Assembly (NCBI GenBank): GCA_964512305.1
Contig: CAZEIW010000060.1
Coordinates: 1-23,598, forward strand
Direction: 5' to 3'
Length of the DNA stretch: 23,598 nt
DNA from: CAZEIW01 sp964512305
Lineage (GTDB): Bacteria > Pseudomonadota > Gammaproteobacteria > Burkholderiales > Burkholderiaceae_F
Positions 7,449 through 14,600 of the stretch are shown piece by piece; the stretch's first letter is position 1, and each line of letters opens with the position of its first letter. Both the position numbers and the translations under genes were made by a program. The notes under the pieces are model-generated. The model made no database searches and was not told the DNA's origin. It saw nothing but the letters and a program-made list of their open reading frames with translations.

Positions 7449-8252
7449 ATGAACCTGTTCGATCTCGACGACAGAGTGACGGCGGCGGCCGTCGCCGCCG
7501 CGGGCACCGTGTTCGGCGCCCTGATTCAATTGCGGGCTGCCTGGCGCCGGGAGGTTTCCGAGCGTGCGCGCGGGGTTCCGGTGACGAAGAAGTCCCGTCG
7601 CGGGCCGGTGCTGGCGGTATTCCTGCTCGTGGCCGCCGCGGGCGTGGCCGGATTCGCGTTTTCACAGTACCTGATGAAGCAGTCGTCGGACGGCGAGTCG
7701 GCCGCCCTGCGCGGCGAGCTGCGGACGCAACTCGCACAGATCAGCGCGACGGCCCAGCGCCTTGAGCGCGCGACCCTGAACGATCATGGCTCGGTGGCGC
7801 GCACCGACGACGGCCGCCGCGCGCTCGAAGGCGTGACGGCAACCGCGACCGTCGGACCGTGCCGCGCGCGCGCGGCCGCTGCCGGCGCCGCCGGGACCGA
7901 TGCGCCTGCGTCATGCACCGACCAGGATGCCTTGCGGGTCACGCTTTGCGCGAGCGTGCCCGCGTCGGCAGTCGTGACCGCGACCACGCTGTACGCCCGG
8001 CCGGACGACTCGACGCAACCCTGGGCCGACAGCCGCGCCACCCCCGGGCAGGACATCGGGCGCGCGCGTTTCGCCGACAAGCCGGTCGAGCGGGCCGAGT
8101 CGGACGAGACCAAGCAGCTCTGCACGGGTTTCTCGGCCTGGGATAGCGAGCATGCCATCAGCGCGCGCATGGTGCTGACCTACGTCTCTTCGCCGCCGCA
8201 GCGCGAGGTCGCGAACGCGGCGGTCGTGCCGGCTTCCGAGGCAAGCCGCTAG
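7449..8252 (+). CDS. Hypothetical membrane-anchored protein
   Basis: The 267-aa protein is not recognised. Residues 10-28 form a weak hydrophobic segment and residues 53-74 (PVLAVFLLVAAAGVAGFAFSQ) a clear membrane helix after a basic stretch KKSRR (47-51). A probable coiled-coil stretch (83-110, Leu/Gln/Glu-rich) follows, then a domain with four cysteines (in VGPCR, ASCTD, TLCAS and QLCTG) and beta-rich sequence such as ALRVTLCASVPASAVVTATTLYAR. If the second helix is the anchor, the Cys-containing domain is likely periplasmic, where two disulfides would be possible. The ribosome binding site before 7449 is poor, so the start is uncertain; a GTG at codon 45 is an alternative. It lies 210 nt upstream of the TPR-PDZ gene on the same strand, so a shared function is possible but unproven. 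Confidence 0.65.
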   Translation: MNLFDLDDRVTAAAVAAAGTVFGALIQLRAAWRREVSERARGVPVTKKSRRGPVLAVFLLVAAAGVAGFAFSQYLMKQSSDGESAALRGELRTQLAQISATAQRLERATLNDHGSVARTDDGRRALEGVTATATVGPCRARAAAAGAAGTDAPASCTDQDALRVTLCASVPASAVVTATTLYARPDDSTQPWADSRATPGQDIGRARFADKPVERAESDETKQLCTGFSAWDSEHAISARMVLTYVSSPPQREVANAAVVPASEASR

Positions 8253-8462
8253 CGCCACCCGCGCCGTGTCGCGCCGCAGCAAGCCGGCGCGCACCGGGTG
8301 TCGCACGGTCCAACGCCCGATCCTTCCTCGACGCGTCCGGATGGACGCGGATCCGCATTTGGCCGTCGCCCGCCATTTGCGGAAGTCCGAGCGCATGAGG
8401 AGAATCGCTTCGAGACGGTCCAGCGCCATCGCGATGAGAACCCGCCGGGAGCGAGAGGACAG
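8253..8462. other. Gap between membrane protein and TPR-PDZ gene
   Basis: No gene is supported in these 210 nt. The TPR-PDZ frame is open here from a GTG at 8298, but the upstream translation is Arg/Pro-rich and unlike the rest of the protein. No clear promoter or terminator was seen. Confidence 0.4.
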
Positions 8463-9887
8463 ATGCAGCCTGCGACTGGAAAACCTGGACTCTGGCATCG
8501 GGTCAGGCGCTATTTCGCGGCCAACAAGGTCTCGGCCGGCCTGGCTGCCGTCGGCGCGGCGATCGGCGCGATCGTCGGCATCGTCGAACTCCAGCAGAAG
8601 GTCCACGAGGCCTTTCAGACAAGCGAACAGGTCCGCGCGCTGCTCTCCGTCGGCGATCAATTCGCGGAGAACGACGAGTACGAGAAGGCGGCCGACGAAT
8701 ATCGAAAGGCCCTGGCAGCAGATCAGGGCAGCGTCGATGCGCGCCGCCGCCTTGTCGTCGCGATGCGAAAGCAGGCCGAGCTTGAGCCGGAGGTCTGGCC
8801 GCAAACGGAGCCCGGCAGGACCCACGTGGAAACCGCGTTGCGCCTGCTCTACGAGATGCGGACGATGCAGCCCGCACTGAAGAACGACAAGGCGCTGTTC
8901 CTGGAGGAGGCCAGGCTGCTCGGGCTGGCCGGCGACCTCGAACCCGCGGCAAAGGTACTGGCAAAGGCACGCGAGTCATTCGCCGACGATCCGGACGTGC
9001 TCGCCGAGTCGGGATTGCTGACGGTGCTTGCCTCCGAGGCGCCGCAGCCCGGCGGCCTCGATCAGATCCGGCGGGCGATCGCGCAGCGCCCGCAGGATGC
9101 GGGCTATCACTACGATCTGGCGCAGGCACTGGATCACGCGAAGCAGCGCGCGGAAGCCTTGCGCGAGTACCGCCGAACCGCGGAGCTGCCCGCCGGGCCG
9201 GACATCTGGTCACAGCGGGTCCGCAACGGCGCGCTCGCCGACATGCTTCAGGTATTCAAGACGCTGCCGGAAGAGAAGTGCGCGGCGCCCGATGCGCTGC
9301 CTGACATGCCGCTCGACGAGCGGATCCGGATGCTCGAGTTCTTCCGCGCCAACAGCAGTTCGACCGATCGCGCGGTCCCTGCCTGCCTCGGCGCGCTCTA
9401 TCACGCTGTCGGCGAGCAGGCGAAAGCCCGCGCCCAGCTCCAACAGAGCCTCGGGGACGATACGGGCGACTGGAAGTACTACCTTCCCAGGCTCAGGCTG
9501 CTGACCGAGATCCTGGAGCAGGAGCGGCCGGTTGACCGGCCGGCGCTCGACCAGGCGCGCGGAATCCTCGACCAGGCGGAATACGCCCTGAAGCACGAGC
9601 AGATCCTGGAGATCGGCCCCGAGAAGGGGCCGATGTACAAGGTCGGCTTGAAAGCGCCGACCGCGGCATCACCCGATGGTGTCCACCTCGAGAAGGTCTT
9701 CCGCGACTATCCGTTCGCCAGGGCGGGGGTGCGCGACGGCGATGTCGTCGTGGAGTTCGCGCACCGGAAGGTCCAGACGCTGCGCGACATCTGGATACCC
9801 TATATCGAATTCCAGCGCGGGACGCAGGTGCCATTGCAGATCAGGCGGGGGAATGCGACCTTGAACCTCTTGCTCACCGTGGAGTGA
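8463..9887 (+). CDS. Membrane-anchored TPR and PDZ domain protein
   Basis: The protein is 474 aa. A basic N-terminus is followed by one hydrophobic segment (about 24-42), so the bulk is probably periplasmic and membrane-tethered. Residues 55-90 form a clear TPR (ALLSVGDQFAENDEYEKAADEYRKALAAD), and further helical-repeat units follow at about 145-175, 178-245 and 305-335. Residues 400-472 look like a PDZ domain: DGVHLEKVFRDYPFARAGVR, DGDVVVEFAHRKV, then RGTQVPLQIRRG. No protease domain is present, so a scaffold or adaptor role is inferred. The ATG at 8463 is preferred over GTG 8298 because GAGAGGAC lies just upstream. Its stop is followed after 3 nt by the exported amidohydrolase, implying coupled translation. 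Confidence 0.8.
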   Translation: MQPATGKPGLWHRVRRYFAANKVSAGLAAVGAAIGAIVGIVELQQKVHEAFQTSEQVRALLSVGDQFAENDEYEKAADEYRKALAADQGSVDARRRLVVAMRKQAELEPEVWPQTEPGRTHVETALRLLYEMRTMQPALKNDKALFLEEARLLGLAGDLEPAAKVLAKARESFADDPDVLAESGLLTVLASEAPQPGGLDQIRRAIAQRPQDAGYHYDLAQALDHAKQRAEALREYRRTAELPAGPDIWSQRVRNGALADMLQVFKTLPEEKCAAPDALPDMPLDERIRMLEFFRANSSSTDRAVPACLGALYHAVGEQAKARAQLQQSLGDDTGDWKYYLPRLRLLTEILEQERPVDRPALDQARGILDQAEYALKHEQILEIGPEKGPMYKVGLKAPTAASPDGVHLEKVFRDYPFARAGVRDGDVVVEFAHRKVQTLRDIWIPYIEFQRGTQVPLQIRRGNATLNLLLTVE

Positions 9888-9890
9888 CGA

Positions 9891-10973
9891 ATGGTCGCTG
9901 ACGGCGCCGCCGCCGAACGATGGAAATGCGCCTGCCGGTCGAGGCGCCGGCTCCTGGCCGGTGCTTCCGGCCTGGCGCTGGCGTGCTGTCTTCCGGCGCG
10001 GGCGCAAACCCCGCCGCCGCCGGCGGGAACGATCGACACGCACCACCACATCTACCCGCCGGCGTATACGCGCGCCAACCTTCAACGCATCGTGGAGGCG
10101 ATCGGCTTCGCGCCGCCTTCGTTCTACCTGGGGTGGTCGCCGCAGGCGGCCATCGAGAAGATGGACCAGGCGGGTGTCGCGACCGCGATCAACTCGCTGT
10201 CGAGCCCCGGCGTCTGGTTCGGCGACGGCGAGGCCGCGCTAGCCCGGGCGCGCGAATGCAACGAGTACGGCGCCGGGCTCATCCGCGACTTTCCCGGGCG
10301 CTTCGGGATGTTCGCTGCGATTCCCCTGCCTGACGTGGAAGGCAGCCTGCGCGAGGCGGCTTACGCGTACGACGTGCTGAAACTCGACGGGATCGGGCTG
10401 CTCACCAGCTACGACGGAAAGCTGCTGGGCGACGCGGCATTCCATCCGGTGTACGAGGAGTTGAATCGCCGCCGCGCGGTCGTCTTCGTGCATCCGACGA
10501 TGTCGTGCTGCGGCAGTCCGATCCCGGGCCTGACGCCCAACGTGATCGACTTTCCGTTCGACTCGACCCGCACGATCGCGAGCCTGCTCTTCAGCGGCAC
10601 TTTCGCGCGCTTCCCCGGGATCCGGTTCATCTTTTCGCACGGCGGCGGCGCGTTGCTGCCGCTGGCAAACCGGCTCGAGCTGGCCATGGAGCGCATGAAG
10701 CTGCAGGAGCGCGAGGCCAGGGCGCCGCAGGGGGCGCGGTACGAGATCGAGCGGCAGTTCTACGATCTTGCGAGCATCGGACTGAACGCGGCCGCGATGG
10801 AGGGGCTGCGAAGACTCGTCCCCAGCACCCAGCTGCTCTACGGGTCCGACGAACCGTTCGGCTCGACCGCGAAGACGCTCGGCGCACTGGTCGCCGCGGG
10901 GCTTCCCGCGGAGGAAATGGCGCGCATCCGGCGCGGGAACGCGCTACGGTTGATTTCCAGGCTGCGCGCCTGA
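9891..10973 (+). CDS. Exported amidohydrolase (ACMSD-like family)
   Basis: The protein is 360 aa. The N-terminus is a signal peptide: RSRRRLLAG (16-24), a hydrophobic core to about residue 34, and an Ala-x-Ala site ARA|Q after residue 38. The consecutive arginines allow a Tat signal, but the motif is not canonical. The mature part is an amidohydrolase-2 TIM barrel with metal-ligand candidates H51 and H53 (DTHHHIYP), H201 (VFVHPT), H250 (FSHGGGALLP) and D320 (YGSDEPFG). This is the pattern of ACMSD and related non-oxidative decarboxylases or lactone hydrolases; the substrate is unknown. GGAG 8 nt before the ATG lies inside the end of the TPR-PDZ gene, so the two are translationally coupled. 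Export is unusual for this largely cytosolic family and suggests a periplasmic hydrolase or decarboxylase. Confidence 0.87.
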   Translation: MVADGAAAERWKCACRSRRRLLAGASGLALACCLPARAQTPPPPAGTIDTHHHIYPPAYTRANLQRIVEAIGFAPPSFYLGWSPQAAIEKMDQAGVATAINSLSSPGVWFGDGEAALARARECNEYGAGLIRDFPGRFGMFAAIPLPDVEGSLREAAYAYDVLKLDGIGLLTSYDGKLLGDAAFHPVYEELNRRRAVVFVHPTMSCCGSPIPGLTPNVIDFPFDSTRTIASLLFSGTFARFPGIRFIFSHGGGALLPLANRLELAMERMKLQEREARAPQGARYEIERQFYDLASIGLNAAAMEGLRRLVPSTQLLYGSDEPFGSTAKTLGALVAAGLPAEEMARIRRGNALRLISRLRA

Positions 10974-11038
10974 GGTTGCGATCCCGCAGGTGCGTGCTGC
11001 CGAGCAATCGACAGACCCGGCCCTTGGTCCGGAGTATC

Positions 11039-11062
11039 TTGGCAGCGGCCTGCGGCTGCCAA
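11039..11062. repeat. Hairpin in the leader of the DUF4157 gene
   Basis: Perfect 8-bp arms TTGGCAGC (11039-11046) and GCTGCCAA (11055-11062) enclose an 8-nt GC-rich loop. The hairpin ends 27 nt before the DUF4157 start codon and about 65 nt after the amidohydrolase stop. It has no T-tract, so it could equally be an operator, an mRNA leader structure or a weak Rho-assisted terminator. Confidence 0.4.
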
Positions 11063-11089
11063 TCCGGCGTGTCGCATCGGAGGCTTGCC

Positions 11090-12250
11090 ATGAAGTTGAC
11101 CGTTGGTCGCGATCGAATCCGCCCTCCGGTGGCGGTGCTGCGCGACCGGAACAAGGAGAAGCGCGCCGAGCGCGCCGCCGAGGGCGACACGCTCGGCGGC
11201 CGCGTTCTCACGGCGCGCGCGCCGGCGGCCCACGGCCTGGGCGAGGGGCGGTCGATGCCCGAGGCGGAACGCCGCCACTTCGAGAGCCGGCTCGGCGCCG
11301 ATTTTTCTTCGGTCCGCCTCCACCCGGATACGCCGGCGGCCGGGGCGCTCGGCGCGCGCGGTTTCGCCAGCGGGCGGGACATCGGTATCGCGCCGGGTCA
11401 TTGGCACCCGGGCACCGCCGAGTTCCGCCACCTGCTCGGCCACGAGCTGGCGCATGTCCTTCAACAGGGGCAGTCCGGACCCGCGGTCCAGCTCGACGAC
11501 GCGAAGCCGCCATTCAAAGAGGCCAAGGCCGAGGATGCGAGCGGCGCGGTCGGGGGCGGCCTGAAGACCGTGGCCGACAACCTGAAGGACAACGAGAAAC
11601 TGAAGGACTTCGCGCTCCGCCTCGCGAAGCGGCACGCGCTGCCGGTCTGGGAGGGGCTGAAGGTCGACGAGAAAGCCGCGCTCGTGGGTTTCGGCGCCGC
11701 AACCTACGGGCTCGGCGTCGGGGCGATGATGAGCGACCCGCATGGACGCCAGACGCTCTCCGGTGTGAACCTGGCGTTCCCGCTGAAGGCGGTGCCTTAC
11801 GCGACGCTCGACGGCTTCAGCCTCACCCCGCCCAAGAGCAAGACCGATCCCTTCGGCGTGCGGTTCAAGCTCAAGGGCGACGACCTGCTGGAGCTCGCCC
11901 ACGACAAGGCCGGCATCCCGAAGGTGAAGCTGTCGTCCGACTTCACGCTTCTGGTCAACCCGAACGGCTCGGTGACGGTGCCTTTCGCGATGGCGACCTT
12001 CGGCGTGCTCCCCGGAGTCGACGTCACCGCCGGATTCGGGATGGCGACCGACTTCAAGCCGATGATCCAGCCGCAGCCCAACGCGCCGCTCGCGCCCTAC
12101 GAAACCTACCCCAAGGCGGCGCAACCGGCACCGCCGGGCGGTCCCGGGGTCTTCGTTTCGGTCGACCTCCTGAAGGCGCCGATCCTCCCGGCTCGCATTC
12201 GCAAGCTGCTCGGCGGCGCGCCGGAGGGGCTCGCGGACAGGCCGAAGTGA
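11090..12250 (+). CDS. DUF4157 (eCIS-core) HEXXH domain protein
   Basis: The protein is 386 aa. Residues about 53-127 form a DUF4157 domain: MPEAERRHFESRLGADFSSVRLHPD (56-80), RGFASGRDIGIAPGHW, and the zincin motif H118-E-L-A-H122 followed by VLQQG. DUF4157 proteins are frequent cargo or accessory proteins of extracellular contractile injection systems and are predicted metalloproteases. No baseplate, sheath or AAA gene is in this window, so the protein is an orphan here. Residues 150-200 are charged and helical. Residues 225-360 are beta-rich with alternating polarity (for example KLSSDFTLLVNPNGSVTVPFAMATFG) and match no family I recognise; the end is Pro-rich. GGAGG 7 nt upstream makes 11090 a strong start, although the frame is open far upstream as a shadow of the amidohydrolase gene. 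Its 3' end faces the monooxygenase gene, 34 nt away. Confidence 0.87.
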   Translation: MKLTVGRDRIRPPVAVLRDRNKEKRAERAAEGDTLGGRVLTARAPAAHGLGEGRSMPEAERRHFESRLGADFSSVRLHPDTPAAGALGARGFASGRDIGIAPGHWHPGTAEFRHLLGHELAHVLQQGQSGPAVQLDDAKPPFKEAKAEDASGAVGGGLKTVADNLKDNEKLKDFALRLAKRHALPVWEGLKVDEKAALVGFGAATYGLGVGAMMSDPHGRQTLSGVNLAFPLKAVPYATLDGFSLTPPKSKTDPFGVRFKLKGDDLLELAHDKAGIPKVKLSSDFTLLVNPNGSVTVPFAMATFGVLPGVDVTAGFGMATDFKPMIQPQPNAPLAPYETYPKAAQPAPPGGPGVFVSVDLLKAPILPARIRKLLGGAPEGLADRPK

Positions 12251-12284
12251 CCCGGCGGGCCGTTCCAATCGGAAGCGCCTGTCT

Positions 12285-13769
12285 TCAGCCGAACGCGTAG
12301 TCGGCCAGATCCGGCCGCCGCACCGCCCGCACGTACTCGCGGGTGAAGCCGGGAAAGAGCGCGACGATGCGGCCGCTCTCCAGCCGGTACCAGCTGCGGC
12401 AATGGCTCCACACCGAGCCTTCGAGCCTCGCCTGCAGGCGGTCGTTGTGCGCACGAAGGACCTCGGGTCGGACGTCGATCCAGCGGTGACCGCCGGAGCG
12501 CACCGCTCGCATGCAGGCAAGCGCGTGGTCCGCCTGCGGCTCGATGAAGAGCAGCGTGGAGGTGTGGCCGGTCCCGGTGTTGGGACCGAGCAGGAAGAAC
12601 AGGTTCGGAAAGCCCGCCACCGTGATGCCGTGGTAGGCCTCGGGACCGCGGGTCCAGGCTTCCCGCAGATTGCGGCCGCCCAGCCCGGAAATCGTCATCG
12701 AGGACAACAGGTTGCCGGCGTCGAAACCCGTGGCGCACACGAGCGCATCGATGGCGCGCTCGCGGCCGTCGGCTGTCACGATGCCACGCGCCGTGATGCG
12801 CTCGATCCGGTCGGTCACGAGTTCGACGTTCGGCCGCCCCAACGCCGGATAGAAGTCGTTCGAGTAGACGATGCGCTTGCAGCCGAGCGGATAGTCGGGC
12901 GTGAGCTTCGCGCGCAGCGCGGCATCCGGCACGTGGCGCTCGCGGTGACGCCCCGCGAGCGCGAGCAGGACGCGGCGGGCGGTGCCCTCGTCGAAGCCGC
13001 GCCGCATCAGTTCCAGGGCCTGCATCCAGCCCCAGCGCACGGCCGCGCTGTACGGCGGAAACCTCGCGAGCACGCGGTCGACCGCGGTATAGCGGCGGTC
13101 CATCCGCGGCATGACCCAGTTCGCGGTGCGTTGGAACACGTGCAGCTGGCGCGCCTGTCGCGCGATCGGCGCCACCAGTTGCGACGCGGTCGATCCGGTG
13201 CCGATCACGGCCACCCGCTTGCCGGCCATGGCGCAGCCGTGGTCCCAACGCGCCGAATGCAGCCGCGTGCCGCCGAATTCGTCGAGGCCGGGGATGCCGG
13301 GCCAGCGCGGCTGACTCAGGGGCCCGGCGCTGCAGACGAAGAAGCGTGCCTGCAAGGCGTCGCCGCGCTCCGTGACGAATCGCCAAAGGCCCGTGCCTGC
13401 ATCGAAATCCGCCTCCGCGATCCGCGTCCCCAGCCGGATATGGGCGAGCAGCCCGTTTTCCGCGGCCACCCGCTGCATGTACGCCTGGATCTCCGCCGAC
13501 GAGGCGAAGCGCCGCGTCCATCCCGGGTTGGGCGCAAAGGAGAAAGAATAAAGCGGCGCCGGCACGTCGACGTGGGCGCCCGGATAGGTGTTGTCCCACC
13601 ACGTGCCGCCGAGGCCGGGCTGCTTCTCGAGGATCACGAAGTCGTCGATGCCGGCACGCCTGAGCGCAACGCCCATGCAAAGGCCGGACATGCCCGCGCC
13701 GAGGATCACCACCTCGTGGCGGGAGGGCGTCAAGCCGGCGGCCGGGCCGCGGGTGGGGTCGACCTTCAT
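12285..13769 (-). CDS. Baeyer-Villiger-type flavin monooxygenase
   Basis: The protein is 494 aa. The FAD-binding Rossmann motif is VVILGAGMSGLCMGVALRRAG (20-40), the NADPH-binding one is VAVIGTGSTASQL (187-198), and between them is the type I BVMO fingerprint F165-x-G-x-x-x-H171-x-x-x-W175-D. TWWDNTYPGAHVDVPAPLYS (56-75) is also typical. Such enzymes insert oxygen into ketones to give esters or lactones using NADPH and O2. The Met at 13769 is chosen because GAGAG lies just upstream; a TTG at 13856 would add 29 unlikely residues. The gene is divergent from pcaH with a 20-bp palindrome between them, so co-regulation with protocatechuate catabolism, perhaps via an aromatic ketone feeding the pathway, is plausible but unproven. 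Confidence 0.93.
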   Translation of the reverse strand: MKVDPTRGPAAGLTPSRHEVVILGAGMSGLCMGVALRRAGIDDFVILEKQPGLGGTWWDNTYPGAHVDVPAPLYSFSFAPNPGWTRRFASSAEIQAYMQRVAAENGLLAHIRLGTRIAEADFDAGTGLWRFVTERGDALQARFFVCSAGPLSQPRWPGIPGLDEFGGTRLHSARWDHGCAMAGKRVAVIGTGSTASQLVAPIARQARQLHVFQRTANWVMPRMDRRYTAVDRVLARFPPYSAAVRWGWMQALELMRRGFDEGTARRVLLALAGRHRERHVPDAALRAKLTPDYPLGCKRIVYSNDFYPALGRPNVELVTDRIERITARGIVTADGRERAIDALVCATGFDAGNLLSSMTISGLGGRNLREAWTRGPEAYHGITVAGFPNLFFLLGPNTGTGHTSTLLFIEPQADHALACMRAVRSGGHRWIDVRPEVLRAHNDRLQARLEGSVWSHCRSWYRLESGRIVALFPGFTREYVRAVRRPDLADYAFG

Positions 13770-13801
13770 CGAAGGCTCTCGAGGATATGCCACGCGATGC
13801 G

Positions 13802-13821
13802 CCGGCGCAAAATTGCGCCGG
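13802..13821. promoter_or_regulatory. Candidate operator: palindrome between monooxygenase and pcaH
   Basis: CCGGCGCAA (13802-13810) and TTGCGCCGG (13813-13821) are perfect inverted repeats separated by two bases. The centre is about 43 nt from the monooxygenase ATG and about 61 nt from the pcaH ATG, inside the only 103-nt gap between these divergent genes. A TATGCT at 13841-13846 could be the pcaH -10 box. No good -35 lies at normal spacing, which would fit an activator bound at the palindrome near -40. pca genes are commonly controlled by IclR- or LysR-type regulators, but none is encoded in this window. That this is an operator is inferred from symmetry and position. Confidence 0.55.
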
Positions 13822-13872
13822 TACCGCGCGCGAAATTCGCTATGCTCTGACGGCAAAAACGGAGACCCTCCG

Positions 13873-14589
13873 ATGGCCGAAGGCGGCTACCGCCGTCCCT
13901 ATTGGGACACGCAACCGAACTACCTGCATCCCTCGTACGCGTCTTCGGTGAGCCGCGCGCCGACACGGCCGCTGGTCCTGCTGCCGCAGACGCTGACCGA
14001 GCTCACCGGGCCGGTGTTCGGCCGCGACGCCGTCGGCGAGTCCGACCACGACCTGACCCGCCAGCACTCCGGCGAGCCGCTCGGCGAACGCATCGTCGTC
14101 GGCGGCCGGGTCCTGGACGAAAATGGCCGCCCGCTGCGCGACACGCTGATCGAGATGTGGCAGGCCAACGCGGCCGGGCGCTACCGGCATGCCAACGACA
14201 ATCACGACGCGCCGCTCGACGCGAACTTCACGGGCTGCGGCCGCGCGCTGACCGATTCCGAAGGGCGCTACCGCTTCGTCACGATCAAGCCCGGCGCCTA
14301 TCCGTGGCGCAACCACTACAACGCCTGGCGGCCGGCGCACCTGCACTTCTCGCTGTTCGGCGAGGCGATGCCGATGCGCCTGATCACGCAGATGTACTTT
14401 CCCGGCGATCCGCTGCTGCAGTTCGATCCGATCTTCAACAGCGTTCCCGACGCCAAGGCGCGCGACAGGCTCGTCTCGAGTCTCGACTGGGAGACCACGA
14501 AACCCGAGTGGTGCCTGGGGTACCGCTTCGACATCGTGCTGCGCGGTCGCGACTACACGCCGATCGAGAACCTGCCTCCGGGCCGATGA
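13873..14589 (+). CDS. pcaH: Protocatechuate 3,4-dioxygenase beta subunit
   Basis: The protein is 238 aa, the same length as Pseudomonas PcaH. The non-haem Fe(III) ligands are all present: Tyr104 (GRYRH), Tyr143 (AYPWRN), His156 and His158 (RPAHLHFS). They are offset by 304 from the Pseudomonas numbering 408/447/460/462 (which carries a +300 offset), and Arg153 corresponds to Arg457. With PcaG it cleaves protocatechuate between the hydroxyl-bearing carbons (intradiol) to 3-carboxy-cis,cis-muconate in the cytoplasm. The N-terminal RRPYWDTQPNYLHPSYASSVSRAP and C-terminal CLGYRFDIVLRG stretches are also family-typical. GGAG lies 8-9 nt before the ATG. It is the first gene of a compact run continuing through livF, so transcription probably starts in the gap shared with the monooxygenase. 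Confidence 0.98.
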   Translation: MAEGGYRRPYWDTQPNYLHPSYASSVSRAPTRPLVLLPQTLTELTGPVFGRDAVGESDHDLTRQHSGEPLGERIVVGGRVLDENGRPLRDTLIEMWQANAAGRYRHANDNHDAPLDANFTGCGRALTDSEGRYRFVTIKPGAYPWRNHYNAWRPAHLHFSLFGEAMPMRLITQMYFPGDPLLQFDPIFNSVPDAKARDRLVSSLDWETTKPEWCLGYRFDIVLRGRDYTPIENLPPGR

Positions 14590-14600
14590 CGGAGCGCACG

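Noticed and set aside
7138..7452. Possible 104-codon gene between the dehydrogenase operon and the unknown membrane protein
   Set aside because: It overlaps the preceding gene's stop and the following gene's start, and its composition is Arg-rich without hydrophobic pattern.
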